Shown here: in pieces, positions 9,167 through 20,086 of the stretch
How the letters are laid out: each line of letters begins with the position of its first letter
Numbering within the stretch: the first letter of the stretch is position 1
NCBI RefSeq assembly: GCF_003003095.1
Contig: NZ_PVTT01000002.1
Location: 1,161,501-1,225,500, forward strand
From: Hasllibacter halocynthiae
GTDB taxonomy: Bacteria > Pseudomonadota > Alphaproteobacteria > Rhodobacterales > Rhodobacteraceae
Direction: 5' to 3'
Length of the DNA: 64,000 nt
Made by a program: the position numbers and the translations under genes
The notes under the pieces: generated by a model
What the model was told of the DNA's origin: nothing
What the model saw: the letters and a program-made list of their open reading frames with translations, nothing else
The model's database searches: none

Positions 9167-10150
9167 ATGGATGTCGAGGCCCTGGCCGAAGCCGTCGCCG
9201 GGGGCGACCGGCGCGCCCTCTCCCGGGCGATCACGCTGGTGGAGTCGTCGCGCGCGGACCATCGCGACGGGGCGGCGCGCCTTCTCGACCGGCTCGCCCC
9301 CCGGACGGGCGGGGCGCTGCGGCTGGGGCTGACGGGCACGCCCGGCGTCGGCAAGTCCACCTTCGTGGAGGCGCTGGGCCTTCATCTGACGGGGCAGGGG
9401 CGCCGGGTCGCCGTCATGGCGGTGGACCCGTCCAGCACGCGCACGGGTGGCAGCATCCTCGGGGACAAGACCCGGATGGAGCGGCTCGCGCGCGAGCCCG
9501 GCGCGTTCGTGCGGCCGTCGCCCTCGCAGGCCACGCTGGGCGGCGTCGCGCGGCGCACGCGCGAGGTGCTGGCCCTCTGCGAGGCGGCGGGCTTCGACGT
9601 GGCCATCGTCGAGACGGTGGGCGTCGGCCAGTCCGAGACGGCCGTGGCGGGGCTGACGGACGTGTTCGCGCTGCTGCTGGCCCCGGCGGGGGGGGACGAG
9701 CTGCAGGGCGTGAAGCGCGGGATCATGGAGGCGGCGGACCTCGTCCTCGTGAACAAGGCGGACGGGGACCTCGCCGCGCAGGCCCGGCGGACGGCGGCGG
9801 ACTATGCGGGGGCGCTGCGCCTTCTGCGCCGCGGGGCGGAGGACCTCGAGGGCTTTCCGAAGGCGCGTACCCTCTCGGCGCTGGAGGGGCGGGGCGTCGC
9901 CGAGGCCTGGGAGGAGATCGCCGCGCTGCACGCCGACCGGAGGGATTCAGGTGCGCTGGCGGCCCGGCGGGCGGCGCAGGCCGAGGCGGCCTTCGACGCC
10001 GAGCTGCGCGCCCTGATCCTGGAGCGTCTGGCGGCGGACGCTGGAACGGCCGCCCGCGCGGAGGCGCTGCGGCGGGCCGTCGGGCAGGGCGCCCGTGCCC
10101 CCGCGGCGGCGGCCCGCGAGGCGCTTGACGCCTCGGCTGCCGGGGTCTAG
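9167..10150 (+). CDS. meaB: Methylmalonyl-CoA mutase-associated GTPase MeaB
   Basis: 327 residues, SIMIBI-class G protein. P-loop GTPGVGKST is at residues 57-65, then VDPSSTRTGGSILGDKTRM, the switch-like IVETVGVGQSE, and the base-recognition LVNKADGD. MeaB guards and reloads the adenosylcobalamin cofactor of methylmalonyl-CoA mutase. The mutase itself is not in this window. The start at 9167 gives MDVEALAEAVAGGDRRAL, the usual family beginning. The C-terminus is Ala-rich, as is common in the family. Confidence 0.92.
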   Translation: MDVEALAEAVAGGDRRALSRAITLVESSRADHRDGAARLLDRLAPRTGGALRLGLTGTPGVGKSTFVEALGLHLTGQGRRVAVMAVDPSSTRTGGSILGDKTRMERLAREPGAFVRPSPSQATLGGVARRTREVLALCEAAGFDVAIVETVGVGQSETAVAGLTDVFALLLAPAGGDELQGVKRGIMEAADLVLVNKADGDLAAQARRTAADYAGALRLLRRGAEDLEGFPKARTLSALEGRGVAEAWEEIAALHADRRDSGALAARRAAQAEAAFDAELRALILERLAADAGTAARAEALRRAVGQGARAPAAAAREALDASAAGV

Positions 10151-10169
10151 GTCGCGCGGACCTTTTTCG

Positions 10170-10188
10170 GGGCGCCGTTCGGGCGCCC
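10170..10188. repeat. Inverted repeat between meaB and rpmB
   Basis: Arms gggcgcc (10170-10176) and ggcgccc (10182-10188) with a 5-base loop. A T-run precedes rather than follows it on the plus strand, so it is not a standard terminator of meaB. It lies in the presumed rpmB leader. Confidence 0.4.
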
Positions 10189-10236
10189 GTCGCCGTTTGC
10201 GCCGGGTCCGGCGCCCGAACCCGAGGATAGAGCCCC

Positions 10237-10524
10237 ATGTCGCGCGTCTGCGAACTCTCCGGCAAAGGCCCGATGACGGGCAACAACGTCTCGCACGCCC
10301 ACAACAAGACCCGCCGCCGCTTCCTGCCGAACCTTCAGGACGTCTCGCTGATGTCCGAGGCGCTGGGGCGGACGTTCAAGTTCCGCGTCTCCTCCGCCGC
10401 GCTGCGGACGGTGGATCACCGGGGCGGCCTCGACGGGTTCATGATGAAGGCGAAGGAAACGGACCTCTCGCCCGCCGCCCGCAAGGTCCGCAAGGACATC
10501 CTGGCGGCCCGCGCCGCGGCCTGA
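10237..10524 (+). CDS. rpmB: 50S ribosomal protein L28
   Basis: 95 residues, the alphaproteobacterial length. It starts [24 protein letters not shown], the typical L28 N-terminus, followed by [10 protein letters not shown]. The zinc-type CxxC form is absent (only one Cys near the start). It is a component of the large ribosomal subunit. The ATG follows a gaggat ribosome binding site, and a strong GC hairpin follows the stop, so it is probably a single-gene transcript. Confidence 0.97.
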   Translation: MSRVCELSGKGPMTGNNVSHAHNKTRRRFLPNLQDVSLMSEALGRTFKFRVSSAALRTVDHRGGLDGFMMKAKETDLSPAARKVRKDILAARAAA

Positions 10525-10545
10525 GTTTTCCGTAGCGTCCTGCCC

Positions 10546-10570
10546 GGGCCCCGTTTCGGCGGGGCCCTTC
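10546..10570 (+). terminator. Terminator-like hairpin after rpmB
   Basis: gggccccg (10546-10553) pairs with cggggccc (10560-10567) around a 6-base loop, followed by ttc. It sits 22 bases after the rpmB stop. The T-tract is weak, but the position and stem strength fit an intrinsic terminator. Confidence 0.6.
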
Positions 10571-10671
10571 GCGTTTCCAAGGCCGGGTTCGGCGAGCGGG
10601 ACGCGCCGGCCCAGGGCCCTGATGCCGCCCGGGTCCGCCTTCGCGGCGGACCGGTCCCCGGGCTGGCCCCT

Positions 10672-11019
10672 TCAGCTGCAGGTGCGGGCGGCGGCGTCGG
10701 CGAAGCCGGTCCACTCGTCCCAGAACGCCTCGTCCCGGGGGCGGTCGGACTGGCGCGTCTCCTGCGCGCTGTGGGGGTCGGAGAAGAAACGGGCGCCGCG
10801 GCGCTGCTCGCGTCCCGAGAGGCGGACGTCCGCGACGGCCTGGATGCAGCCGCAGAGCACGGGGTTGGCCCTGTCCCGGCCCCCGACCAGGCAGGCGCGG
10901 CTGATCGGGCCGGTGGCGCTGGCGACGTAGGGGCCGCGCGTCGAGACGTCGGTCCGGCTGCCGCCGCAGCCTGCGAGCACGAGCGTCCCGAGGACGCCGA
11001 TGGCGAGCGTGATGCGCAT
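10672..11019 (-). CDS. Small lipoprotein
   Basis: 115 residues. The N-terminus [20 protein letters not shown] is a type II signal peptide with lipobox LAGC, so the protein should be a lipid-anchored envelope protein. The mature part holds CLVGG, CGC and a terminal CS, a pattern of several Cys, with [19 protein letters not shown] and RQSDRP. Close relatives in Rhodobacterales sit beside lepA and are sometimes labelled arginine transporter, a name for which I see no basis in the sequence. The ATG at 11019 is preceded on the minus strand by a gagggaaat ribosome binding site. Confidence 0.85.
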   Translation of the reverse strand: MRITLAIGVLGTLVLAGCGGSRTDVSTRGPYVASATGPISRACLVGGRDRANPVLCGCIQAVADVRLSGREQRRGARFFSDPHSAQETRQSDRPRDEAFWDEWTGFADAAARTCS

Positions 11020-11196
11020 GGATTTCCCTCCGAACGTCCCTGTCCGTCCCCGACCCTGCACGGGTGGGCATCCTCGCGCAATCCGCCGCGCGCGCCCGCC
11101 CGTCCACGCGGCCCGCGCCTGTCGCGTTCGTGCCGCGCCCCCTCCGCGACGCGCAGGCCCGTTTCCCTTCCCTCGAACCCCCCATATATGCCGCGC

Positions 11197-12996
11197 ATGA
11201 CCGATCTCGCGCATATCCGGAACTTCTCGATCGTGGCCCATATCGACCACGGGAAGTCCACGCTCGCCGACCGCCTGATCCAGGAGACGAACACCGTCTC
11301 GGAGCGGGACATGAAGGAGCAGCTGCTCGACGCGATGGACATCGAGCGCGAGCGCGGGATCACCATCAAGGCCAACACGGTGCGGATCGAGTACACCGCC
11401 CGCGACGGCGAGGACTACGTCCTGAACCTGATCGACACGCCCGGCCATGTGGATTTCGCCTACGAGGTCTCGCGCTCCATGCGGGCGGTGGAGGGATCGC
11501 TCCTCGTGGTCGATTCGACGCAAGGCGTCGAGGCCCAGACGCTGGCCAACGTCTATCAGGCCATCGACGCCGACCACGAGATCGTCCCCGTCTTCAACAA
11601 GATCGACCTTCCGGCGTCCGACATCGACCGGGTGGCCGAGCAAGTCGAGGACGTGATCGGCATCGACGCGAGCGGCGCGATCCCCGTCAGCGCCAAGACG
11701 GGCGAGGGCATCCGCGAGGTGCTGGAGGCCATCGTCACCCGGCTTCCCGCCCCGAAGGGCGCGCCGGACGCGCCGCTCAAGGCGATGCTCGTCGATTCGT
11801 GGTACGACGCCTATCTGGGCGTGATCGTCCTTGTGCGCGTGATCGACGGCACGTTGAAGAAGGGCGCCCGCGTGCGGTTCATGTCGAACGGCGCGGTGCA
11901 CGGCGTGGACAGGGTCGGCGTGTTCCGCCCCACCATGCAGGACGTCGGCGAGCTGGGACCGGGCGAGATCGGGTTCCTGACGGCCTCGATCAAGCAGGTC
12001 CGCGACACCCGCGTGGGCGACACGATCACCACAGAGAAGCACGGCGCGACCGAGCCCCTGCCGGGCTTCAAGCCCTCGCAGCCGGTCGTGTTCTGCGGCC
12101 TCTTCCCGGTGGACAACGCCGAGTTCGAGGACCTGCGCGACGCCATCGACAAGCTCGCGCTGAACGACGCGAGCTTCTCGCACGAGATGGAGACTTCGGC
12201 CGCGCTCGGCTTCGGGTTCCGCTGCGGGTTCCTCGGCCTTCTCCACCTCGAGGTGATCCGCGACCGGATCGAACGGGAATACGGCATCGACCTCGTCACC
12301 ACGGCGCCTTCGGTGATCTATCACGTGCACATGCGCGACGGGTCCATGATCGAGTTGCACAACCCCGCCGACATGCCCGACCCGACCCTCGTCGACCATA
12401 TCGAGGAGCCGCGCATCAAGGCGACGATCCTCGTCCCGGACGAGTATCTCGGCGACGTCCTCAAGCTCTGCCAAGATCGGCGCGGCATCCAGGAGGACCT
12501 GACCTACGCCGGATCGCGCGCGATGGTGGTCTACGACCTGCCGCTGAACGAGGTCGTGTTCGACTTCTACGACCGGCTCAAGTCGGTGACGAAGGGCTAT
12601 GCCTCCTTCGATTATCAGATGACGGGCTACCGGCAGGACAACCTCGTGAAGATGCAGATCCTCGTGAACGAGGAGCCTGTCGACGCCCTCTCGATCATGG
12701 TCCACCGCGACCGTGCGGAGAGCCGTGGCAGGGCGATGTGCGAGAAGCTCAAGGACCTGATCCCGCGCCACATGTTCAAGATACCGATCCAGGCGGCGAT
12801 CGGCGGCAAGGTCATCGCGCGCGAAACCCTGGCCGCCCTGCGAAAGGACGTGACGGCCAAGTGCTATGGCGGGGACGTGAGCCGGAAGAAGAAGCTTCTC
12901 GACAAGCAGAAGGCCGGCAAGAAGAAGATGCGCCAGTTCGGCAAGGTCGACATCCCGCAGGAGGCGTTCATCTCGGCGCTGAAGATGGATGGCTAG
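11197..12996 (+). CDS. lepA: Elongation factor 4 (LepA)
   Basis: 599 residues, the exact family length. The G1 motif HIDHGKST is at residues 15-22, then [23 protein letters not shown] and NKIDLP, and the LepA-specific C-terminal domain with [15 protein letters not shown]. LepA is a translational GTPase that can back-translocate or rescue stalled ribosomes. The ATG at 11197 ([10 protein letters not shown]) was chosen over one at 11188 (MPRMTDL) because homologues begin at this position; both are possible. Confidence 0.97.
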   Translation: MTDLAHIRNFSIVAHIDHGKSTLADRLIQETNTVSERDMKEQLLDAMDIERERGITIKANTVRIEYTARDGEDYVLNLIDTPGHVDFAYEVSRSMRAVEGSLLVVDSTQGVEAQTLANVYQAIDADHEIVPVFNKIDLPASDIDRVAEQVEDVIGIDASGAIPVSAKTGEGIREVLEAIVTRLPAPKGAPDAPLKAMLVDSWYDAYLGVIVLVRVIDGTLKKGARVRFMSNGAVHGVDRVGVFRPTMQDVGELGPGEIGFLTASIKQVRDTRVGDTITTEKHGATEPLPGFKPSQPVVFCGLFPVDNAEFEDLRDAIDKLALNDASFSHEMETSAALGFGFRCGFLGLLHLEVIRDRIEREYGIDLVTTAPSVIYHVHMRDGSMIELHNPADMPDPTLVDHIEEPRIKATILVPDEYLGDVLKLCQDRRGIQEDLTYAGSRAMVVYDLPLNEVVFDFYDRLKSVTKGYASFDYQMTGYRQDNLVKMQILVNEEPVDALSIMVHRDRAESRGRAMCEKLKDLIPRHMFKIPIQAAIGGKVIARETLAALRKDVTAKCYGGDVSRKKKLLDKQKAGKKKMRQFGKVDIPQEAFISALKMDG

Positions 12997-13035
12997 AGGC
13001 GGCGCCGCATCCCGGGGGACGCGGCGCCGGGCCGG

Positions 13036-13158
13036 TCAGATCTCCGCGGCGATCTCGTCGCCGACGTTCTCGGCGTCCTGAACGAAGCCTTCGGCGGTGT
13101 TGCATGCCGCGACGCTCAGCAGCGCGAGCAGGGCGGCGGTCAGACGGATCGTGGTCAT
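13036..13158 (-). CDS. Entericidin-type small lipoprotein
   Basis: 40 residues. Translation: MTTIRLTAALLALLSVAAC then NTAEGFVQDAENVGDEIAAEI. The lipobox VAAC and the NT-EG-QD-x-G-D pattern are typical of the entericidin A/B (EcnA/EcnB) family of tiny membrane lipoproteins linked to stationary-phase or osmotic stress. A ggaagg ribosome binding site lies upstream on the minus strand. Only 18 bases separate it from the DUF1328 gene upstream, suggesting one transcript. Confidence 0.85.
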   Translation of the reverse strand: MTTIRLTAALLALLSVAACNTAEGFVQDAENVGDEIAAEI

Positions 13159-13176
13159 TGCTTGATTCCTTCCAGG

Positions 13177-13341
13177 TCAGACTGCGATGGCGATCACGCC
13201 GAAGAGCACGAGCAGGAACACGACCAGCGCGATGCCGATCAGGATCTTGGCGCCCGTCAGGGCGACCCCTTCGACCCGGCCGAGGCCGAGCAGCCCGGCG
13301 ATCGCGGCGACGACCAGAAGGATGAGGATCAGTTCGAGCAT
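13177..13341 (-). CDS. DUF1328-like small membrane protein
   Basis: 54 residues: MLELILILLVVAAIAGLLG, then LGRVEGVALTGAKILIGI and a second hydrophobic stretch LVVFLLVLFGVIAIAV. Two membrane helices joined by a short G-rich turn ending near AKIL match the DUF1328 (YtjA/UPF0391) family of small inner-membrane proteins of unknown role. It lies between two tiny lipoprotein genes on the same strand. Confidence 0.75.
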   Translation of the reverse strand: MLELILILLVVAAIAGLLGLGRVEGVALTGAKILIGIALVVFLLVLFGVIAIAV

Positions 13342-13380
13342 GAATGGTGTCTTCTCGGCTGTGAGGCTGGATCTTCATGC

Positions 13381-13404
13381 GGGCGCCGCCGTGGGGCGGC
13401 GCCC
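13381..13404. terminator. Strong hairpin between two small envelope genes
   Basis: Perfect 10-base arms gggcgccgcc (13381-13390) and ggcggcgccc (13395-13404) with a 4-base loop. It lies between the stop of the 13426 lipoprotein gene and the start of the DUF1328 gene. There is no T-tract, so it could be a weak terminator or an mRNA-stabilising stem. Confidence 0.45.
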
Positions 13405-13425
13405 GGCGCGAGGGGTCGAAACCTC

Positions 13426-13560
13426 CTAGAAGAGGTTGTCGCCTTCGGATTCCGCGATCTCGTCGGCGGCGACGACCGCGCCGGCGCCGACCAGCGGCGC
13501 GCAGGCCGACAGGACGGGAACCGCCAGAAGGGCGAGGATGAGGGCGAGGGATTTCGGCAT
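13426..13560 (-). CDS. Tiny lipoprotein
   Basis: 44 residues: MPKSLALILALLAVPVLSAC followed by APLVGAGAVVAADEIAESEGDNLF. The lipobox LSAC is clear, and the short mature peptide ends acidic. It is similar in style to entericidins but not close enough to name. It stands first in a run of three tiny minus-strand envelope genes. Confidence 0.7.
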   Translation of the reverse strand: MPKSLALILALLAVPVLSACAPLVGAGAVVAADEIAESEGDNLF

Positions 13561-13854
13561 TGGGTCTCTCCGTTGAGCGTCCAGGGCTTTGTGTCCGGTT
13601 CAGCACCGGAACCCGCCCTTCGGTTCCATCCGGGCGGCGGCGGCAGGCGAGGCCCCGCGCGGCGGCGGGGCCGCCACCAAGCGTTCGGATACCTTGGTCC
13701 CTTCGGGTGGCGGAACGCTTCGGCAGCTCAGGCCGTCCAACTTGGCAGCGCCCTCTGGAATGCTTGCGGAACGCCGTTCGGGCGGCAGCGCGGCCGGGCG
13801 GGGTCGGGTTTTCCGCCATCGCCAAGGCGCCTGCTGCGCGGGCAGCATCGGAGC
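13561..13854. other. Intergenic region upstream of two divergent small genes
   Basis: About 290 bases. No gene can be supported. The region contains several GGAAC/GTTCC pentamers, but no correctly spaced CGTT partner was found; the best is GGAAC (13712-13716) with CGTC 17 bases on. Confidence 0.4.
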
Positions 13855-14172
13855 ATGACCCCGAATCTTCTGATCGCCCTCCTGATCGGCCTTCCGGCCG
13901 CCCTTTCGCTCTGTCTCACGTTTGGTCTGGGGCGGCGGGGCTTCCTCGCCTGCCTGGCCGTCGCCGCGGCGGGCACCGCCTGCTGGCTCTTCTGGGCCCT
14001 CTTCGTCTTCGAGCCGGTCGGATACCTCGCCGAGCTCGCGGTGGTGATCTTCGGCGTCGCCTCCGGCCTGACCCATGCCGGCGTCGCGCTGGGCGGTGGC
14101 GCCGCTTGGCTGGTCCGCCGCATCCGGGCCTCCTCCTCCGCCAGAGGCTTGCCCGGCGCGCCTGCGCGCTAG
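13855..14172 (+). CDS. Small integral membrane protein, unknown function
   Basis: 105 residues with three hydrophobic segments: NLLIALLIGLPAALSLCLTF, FLACLAVAAAGTACWLFWAL and LAELAVVIFGVASGLTHAGV. The C-terminus is basic (RRIRASSSARG), probably cytoplasmic. No family recognised. The gene ends 32 bases before the cytochrome b561 gene, so it may be co-transcribed with it. The ATG at 13855 gives a natural membrane-protein start; earlier in-frame starts add only unstructured sequence. Confidence 0.55.
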   Translation: MTPNLLIALLIGLPAALSLCLTFGLGRRGFLACLAVAAAGTACWLFWALFVFEPVGYLAELAVVIFGVASGLTHAGVALGGGAAWLVRRIRASSSARGLPGAPAR

Positions 14173-14204
14173 CTTCCCCGGCGATACACCCCGGAGGAGC
14201 CCCG

Positions 14205-14759
14205 ATGACCGCCGCCGCCGATCTCGACGATACCAAGCATCGCACCGACCGGGTGCCCGGACGCTACCATTCCTCGCAGAGAGCGCTGCACTGGCTCGTC
14301 GTGGTCCTGGTGGTGTTCCAGTTCCTCACCGGCGGCCAGATGGAGGCCGCGTTCCTCCTGCGGGACGTGCAGCCCTTGAATCTGGCCGGCCCGGTCTGGG
14401 TGCATGGCACGATCGGGTTGTCGATCCTCGCCGCGATGCTGGGCAGGGCCGGGCTGCGCGCGCGCTACGGCGCGCCGCCTCCTCCCTCGGACGAGCCGCG
14501 GCCGGTGCAGTGGCTCAGCCGGGGGACGCATTACGCGTTCTACGTTGTGCTGATCCTCATGCCGATCGCCGGGCTGGTCGCCGTGCTCTCCGGCAATCCG
14601 ACGATCGCCTGGGCGCACGGCGTCACGGCATACGTTCTTCTGGCGCTCGCGGCGCTGCATGTGGCGGGGGCGCTCTGGCATGCGTTCAAGCGCGACGGGG
14701 TGGCGACGCGGATGCTGGGCCGCGACCCAGCCGAGAAGGACATGGCGCGCACGGACTAG
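14205..14759 (+). CDS. Cytochrome b561 family protein
   Basis: 184 residues, about four membrane helices. Candidate haem-ligand histidines are seen in QRALHWLVVV, VHGTIGLSI, AHGVTAYV and LHVAGALWHAF. The family (Ni/Fe-hydrogenase type cytochrome b / YodB-like b561) moves electrons across the inner membrane, usually as superoxide:quinone oxidoreductase. A strong ggagga ribosome binding site precedes the ATG. The N-terminal 25 residues are soluble and charged. Confidence 0.85.
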   Translation: MTAAADLDDTKHRTDRVPGRYHSSQRALHWLVVVLVVFQFLTGGQMEAAFLLRDVQPLNLAGPVWVHGTIGLSILAAMLGRAGLRARYGAPPPPSDEPRPVQWLSRGTHYAFYVVLILMPIAGLVAVLSGNPTIAWAHGVTAYVLLALAALHVAGALWHAFKRDGVATRMLGRDPAEKDMARTD

Positions 14760-14777
14760 GCACGGACCAGGCCGCCC

Positions 14778-15542
14778 TCACGCCCTGTCGAGGAAGGCCC
14801 GTACGGCGGCTACGAACTCCCGCGGCTTCTCGGCGTGCAGCCAGTGGCCGGCGCCGGGGATGCGGGCGATCCGGGCCCGCGGGAAAAGCGCGCGGATCGC
14901 GCCTCGCGCCTCGGCCGGGACGTAGTCGCTCTCCCCGCCGGCGAGGAAGAGGGCGGGGCCGTCGAACGTGCCGCCAGGATCGTGCCAGCCCACGATCCCG
15001 TCCATCGCGGCGTCGAGCGCGTCGAGGTTCAGCGCCCAGCGCCCATCGCGGACGTCGAGCGACTGGAGGAGGAAGGCCCGCACGCCCGGATCGTCCACCG
15101 ACTTGGCGAGGGCCGCGTCCGCTTCCCCGCGGGAGGAGACGGTCGCTGGATCGAGCGCGCGCATCGCCTCGATCAGGTGCCGCTGCGTGTGGTCGTAGGC
15201 GATCGGCGCGATGTCGGCCACGACCAGCGCGTGGACGAGGTCGGGCCGGGCGAGCGCGAGCGTCATCGCCGCCTTGCCGCCCATCGAATGGCCGATCACG
15301 TCCCAGGCCCCGCCGCCTTCGGCCTCGATCGTCTCGGCGAGATCGCGGGCCATCGCGGGATAGGAATGGTCACCGGACCGGCCGCTCGCCCCGTGGTTCC
15401 GCATGTCCACGGTGACCACGCGGCCCCGGTCCGACAGGCGCCTGGCGATTACCGACCAGTTGCGCCCCGACCCGAAGAGGCCGTGCGCGACGAGGAGGGG
15501 CCTTGCCGGCCCGTCGCCGAAGCCCGCCCGTTCGAGTATCAT
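14778..15542 (-). CDS. Alpha/beta hydrolase (YbfF-like esterase)
   Basis: 254 residues. The oxyanion segment is [12 protein letters not shown], the nucleophile elbow is GHSMGGK, and the catalytic His is in [13 protein letters not shown] near the C-terminus; the Asp is probably in GGESDYV. The pattern MRNHGAS and AMARDLAE is typical of YbfF-type esterases with short acyl substrates. Its ATG overlaps the glyA TGA (ATGA), so translation is coupled to glyA; why a hydrolase should be tied to serine hydroxymethyltransferase is not evident. Confidence 0.88.
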   Translation of the reverse strand: MILERAGFGDGPARPLLVAHGLFGSGRNWSVIARRLSDRGRVVTVDMRNHGASGRSGDHSYPAMARDLAETIEAEGGGAWDVIGHSMGGKAAMTLALARPDLVHALVVADIAPIAYDHTQRHLIEAMRALDPATVSSRGEADAALAKSVDDPGVRAFLLQSLDVRDGRWALNLDALDAAMDGIVGWHDPGGTFDGPALFLAGGESDYVPAEARGAIRALFPRARIARIPGAGHWLHAEKPREFVAAVRAFLDRA

Positions 15543-16828
15543 CGGTAGATCGGGAACCGCTCCGTCATCTCGGCCACTTCGGCGCGCACGGCTGCCTCGA
15601 TGGCGCCGTTCCCCTCCGGGCCGTTCGCGGCGAGGCCATCGACGACGCGGCCGATCCACTCGCCGATCTGCCGGAACTCCGGCGTGCCGAAGCCGCGGGT
15701 CGTGCCCGCTGGGCTGCCGAGGCGCACGCCGGAGGTGACGGTCGGCTTCTCGTCGTCGAAGGGGATGCCGTTCTTGTTGCAGGTGATGTGCGCCCGGCCC
15801 AGCGAGGTCTCGGCCGCGTTCCCCTTTACCCCCTTGGGGCGCAGGTCCGCCAGGAGCAGGTGGCAGTCCGTGCCCCCGGTGACGAGGTCGACGCCCGCCG
15901 CCGTCAGGGCCTCGCCCATGGCTTGGGCGTTCTCGATCACCTGCGCCTGGTAGGCGCGGAACGAGGGGTCGAGCGCCTCGCGGAAGGCGACGGCCTTGGC
16001 GGCCACGACGTGCATAAGGGGCCCGCCCTGGATGCCCGGGAAGATGGCGGAGTTGAACTTCTTCGCCAGCCCCTCGTCGTCGGTCAGGATCATGCCGCCG
16101 CGCGGGCCGCGAAGCGTCTTGTGCGTCGTGGTGGTGGCCACGTGCGCGTGCGGGAAGGGGCTGGGATAGAGACCGGCCGCGACGAGCCCCGCGAAATGCG
16201 CCACGTCCGCCAGCAGATAGGCCCCGACCTCGTCGGCGATCTCGCGCATCAGGGCGAAGTCGAGATGGCGCGGGATCGCCGATCCGCCGGCGATGACCAG
16301 CTTGGGCCGGTGCTTCTTCGCCAGGTCGCGCATCTGGTCGTAGTCGGGCGTCAGGTCGTCCTGCCGCACCCCGTATTGCACCGCGTCGAACCACTTGCCC
16401 GACTGGTTGGGACGCGCCCCGTGAGTCAGGTGGCCGCCGGCGTCGAGGCTCATGCCCAGGATCGTGTCGCCCGGTTGGAGGAGCGCGGTGAACACCCCCT
16501 GGTTCGCCTGGCTGCCGGAGGAGGGCTGCACGTTCGCGAACCCCACGCCGAAGAGGCGCTTGGCCCGCTCGATCGCCAGCTCCTCGGCGACGTCGACATG
16601 CTGGCAGCCGCCGTAGTAGCGCCGGCCGGGGTAGCCTTCGGCGTACTTGTTCGTCATCACCGAGCCCTGCGCCTCGAGCACCGCGCGCGAGACGATGTTC
16701 TCGGAGGCGATCAGCTCGATCTCCTGCTGCTGGCGACCGAGCTCGTGGTCGATGGCCGCGGCGATCTCGGGATCGGTCTCGGAAAGGGGCGCGGTGAAGA
16801 AGCCGTTCAGGCGGTGCGGAGCGTTCAT
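15539..16828 (-). CDS. glyA: Serine hydroxymethyltransferase
   Basis: 429 residues. PLP enzyme converting serine and tetrahydrofolate to glycine and methylene-THF, the main one-carbon source. The PLP lysine lies in [15 protein letters not shown]-terminal [10 protein letters not shown] and [14 protein letters not shown] are intact. It is first gene of a two-gene minus-strand operon with the hydrolase. The intergenic space to nadK (138 bases) holds the divergent promoters. Confidence 0.97.
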   Translation of the reverse strand: MNAPHRLNGFFTAPLSETDPEIAAAIDHELGRQQQEIELIASENIVSRAVLEAQGSVMTNKYAEGYPGRRYYGGCQHVDVAEELAIERAKRLFGVGFANVQPSSGSQANQGVFTALLQPGDTILGMSLDAGGHLTHGARPNQSGKWFDAVQYGVRQDDLTPDYDQMRDLAKKHRPKLVIAGGSAIPRHLDFALMREIADEVGAYLLADVAHFAGLVAAGLYPSPFPHAHVATTTTHKTLRGPRGGMILTDDEGLAKKFNSAIFPGIQGGPLMHVVAAKAVAFREALDPSFRAYQAQVIENAQAMGEALTAAGVDLVTGGTDCHLLLADLRPKGVKGNAAETSLGRAHITCNKNGIPFDDEKPTVTSGVRLGSPAGTTRGFGTPEFRQIGEWIGRVVDGLAANGPEGNGAIEAAVRAEVAEMTERFPIYR

Positions 16829-16966
16829 GGTCCCATCTCCCTCTGGGGGCGTCGCCGCCGACTACACCCTGCGGGCGCCGGCGCAAAGCGCGCGGGTGGC
16901 GAACCGGCGCGCGCTTGCGTTCCTATCAGGCGGCGGGGCAGGCTGGCGCGGGACGGGGAGGGACGA

Positions 16967-17725
16967 TTGACGCGCATCGCTTTCACGGCTGCGCGCGGCG
17001 CGGCCCCGCAGGAGGCGCGGGAGCGCCTGATCGCCCGGTATGGCGACGTGCCGCCGGCCGAGGCCGAGGTCGTGGTGGCCCTGGGCGGCGACGGGTTCAT
17101 GCTCCAGACGCTCCACGCGACCGAGGGGCTCGACGCGCCGACCTACGGGATGAACCGCGGAACGGTCGGTTTCCTGATGAACGACTACTCGGGAGGGGAT
17201 CTGCCGGCGCGCCTCGCCGCCGCGGAGGAGGAGGTGATCCACCCCCTTCGCATGCATGCCGTCGACGAGGACGGAGCCGCGCACGAGGCCCTCGCGATCA
17301 ACGAGGTCTCGCTGCTACGGGCGGGGCCGCAGGCGGCGAAGCTGCGGGTCAGCGTGGACGGGCGCGTGCGCATGGAGGAGCTGGTCTGCGACGGCGCGCT
17401 CGTGGCGACGCCGGCCGGCTCCACGGCCTACAACTATTCCGCCCATGGGCCGGTCCTGCCCATCGGCTCGGACGTGCTCGCGCTGACGGCGATCGCGCCA
17501 TTCCGGCCCCGCCGCTGGCGCGGGGCCCTCATCCCGGAGGGCGCTGCGGTGCGGTTCGAGGTGCTGGAAGGGGCCAAGCGGCCCGTCATGGCCGACGCCG
17601 ACAGCCGCGCCGCCGTCCGCGTGCGCGAGGTCGAGGTCCGGTCGGCCCCCGAGATCCGCCATCGGATCCTGTTCGACCCGGGCCACGGCCTGCAGGAGCG
17701 CCTGCTGCGCGAGCAGTTCGTCTGA
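16967..17725 (+). CDS. nadK: NAD kinase
   Basis: 252 residues. It phosphorylates NAD+ to NADP+. The [11 protein letters not shown] motif carries the catalytic Asp; [12 protein letters not shown], the ALAINEVSL substrate loop and the [19 protein letters not shown] region follow. No ATG fits: the frame begins naturally at TTG (16967) just after a ggggaggga ribosome binding site, giving [11 protein letters not shown], so a TTG start is proposed. Upstream in-frame sequence is out-of-frame shadow of glyA. Confidence 0.92.
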   Translation: MTRIAFTAARGAAPQEARERLIARYGDVPPAEAEVVVALGGDGFMLQTLHATEGLDAPTYGMNRGTVGFLMNDYSGGDLPARLAAAEEEVIHPLRMHAVDEDGAAHEALAINEVSLLRAGPQAAKLRVSVDGRVRMEELVCDGALVATPAGSTAYNYSAHGPVLPIGSDVLALTAIAPFRPRRWRGALIPEGAAVRFEVLEGAKRPVMADADSRAAVRVREVEVRSAPEIRHRILFDPGHGLQERLLREQFV

Positions 17726-17746
17726 AGCTGCCGGGGCCTGCCGGGG

Positions 17747-19663
<1,917 letters not shown>

Positions 19664-20086
19664 TCGCGTCCTCCTCCCCTCTTCGAAGGGTGGGGCCGGC
19701 ATGCGGGCGGGGTCAAGCGGCCTGCGGCGGCGGCGGAACATGGCCGACGAGCAGGACGATCGCGCCCTGGATGTCGCCATTTGGACATCCGCGTCGAAAA
19801 CGTGTCTGCGCCCGGCCCCCGCGTGGCGTCAGATCGCGTCATTGCCGCCGTCGAGCGGCGAATCGGCCCCTGCCGGACGCCTCCGGCGCGGGCCCCCCGG
19901 AGTGACATGGCGATGGGCATCCGCAAGCCCCGCCGGCCGAGGAAGGCTGGCACGAGTCCCTATTCGGACGTTCCCTCCAAGGCCGCCGCGCTGGGCGCGC
20001 GCCGCCCCCCGAGGAAGGGTCGCTGACGACAGGTGCCCGGCCGGGGCCGAACGCCCCCGCCGAGCATCGCCCGCCGCCGGACGGGC
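19664..20086. other. Gap between prpE and the LAS-like gene
   Basis: About 420 bases. A 39-codon basic frame (19908-20026, beginning MAMGIRKPRRP) and other short frames exist but show no family similarity and no convincing ribosome binding site. No repeat or terminator is evident. It may be decayed coding sequence. Confidence 0.4.

Noticed and set aside
10170-10188. Terminator for meaB
   Set aside because: The hairpin has its T-run on the wrong side for the plus strand, so only an inverted repeat is reported.
10672-11019. Arginine transporter label for the small lipoprotein by lepA
   Set aside because: A 115-residue lipoprotein without membrane helices or transport motifs cannot be supported as a transporter.
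13712-13737. EcfG promoter before the 13855 membrane protein
   Set aside because: GGAAC-N17-CGTC has a mismatch in the conserved GTT and lies more than 110 bases from the start.
19908-20026. 39-codon basic frame between prpE and the LAS-like gene
   Set aside because: No ribosome binding site, no similarity, and frame length expected by chance at this GC content.
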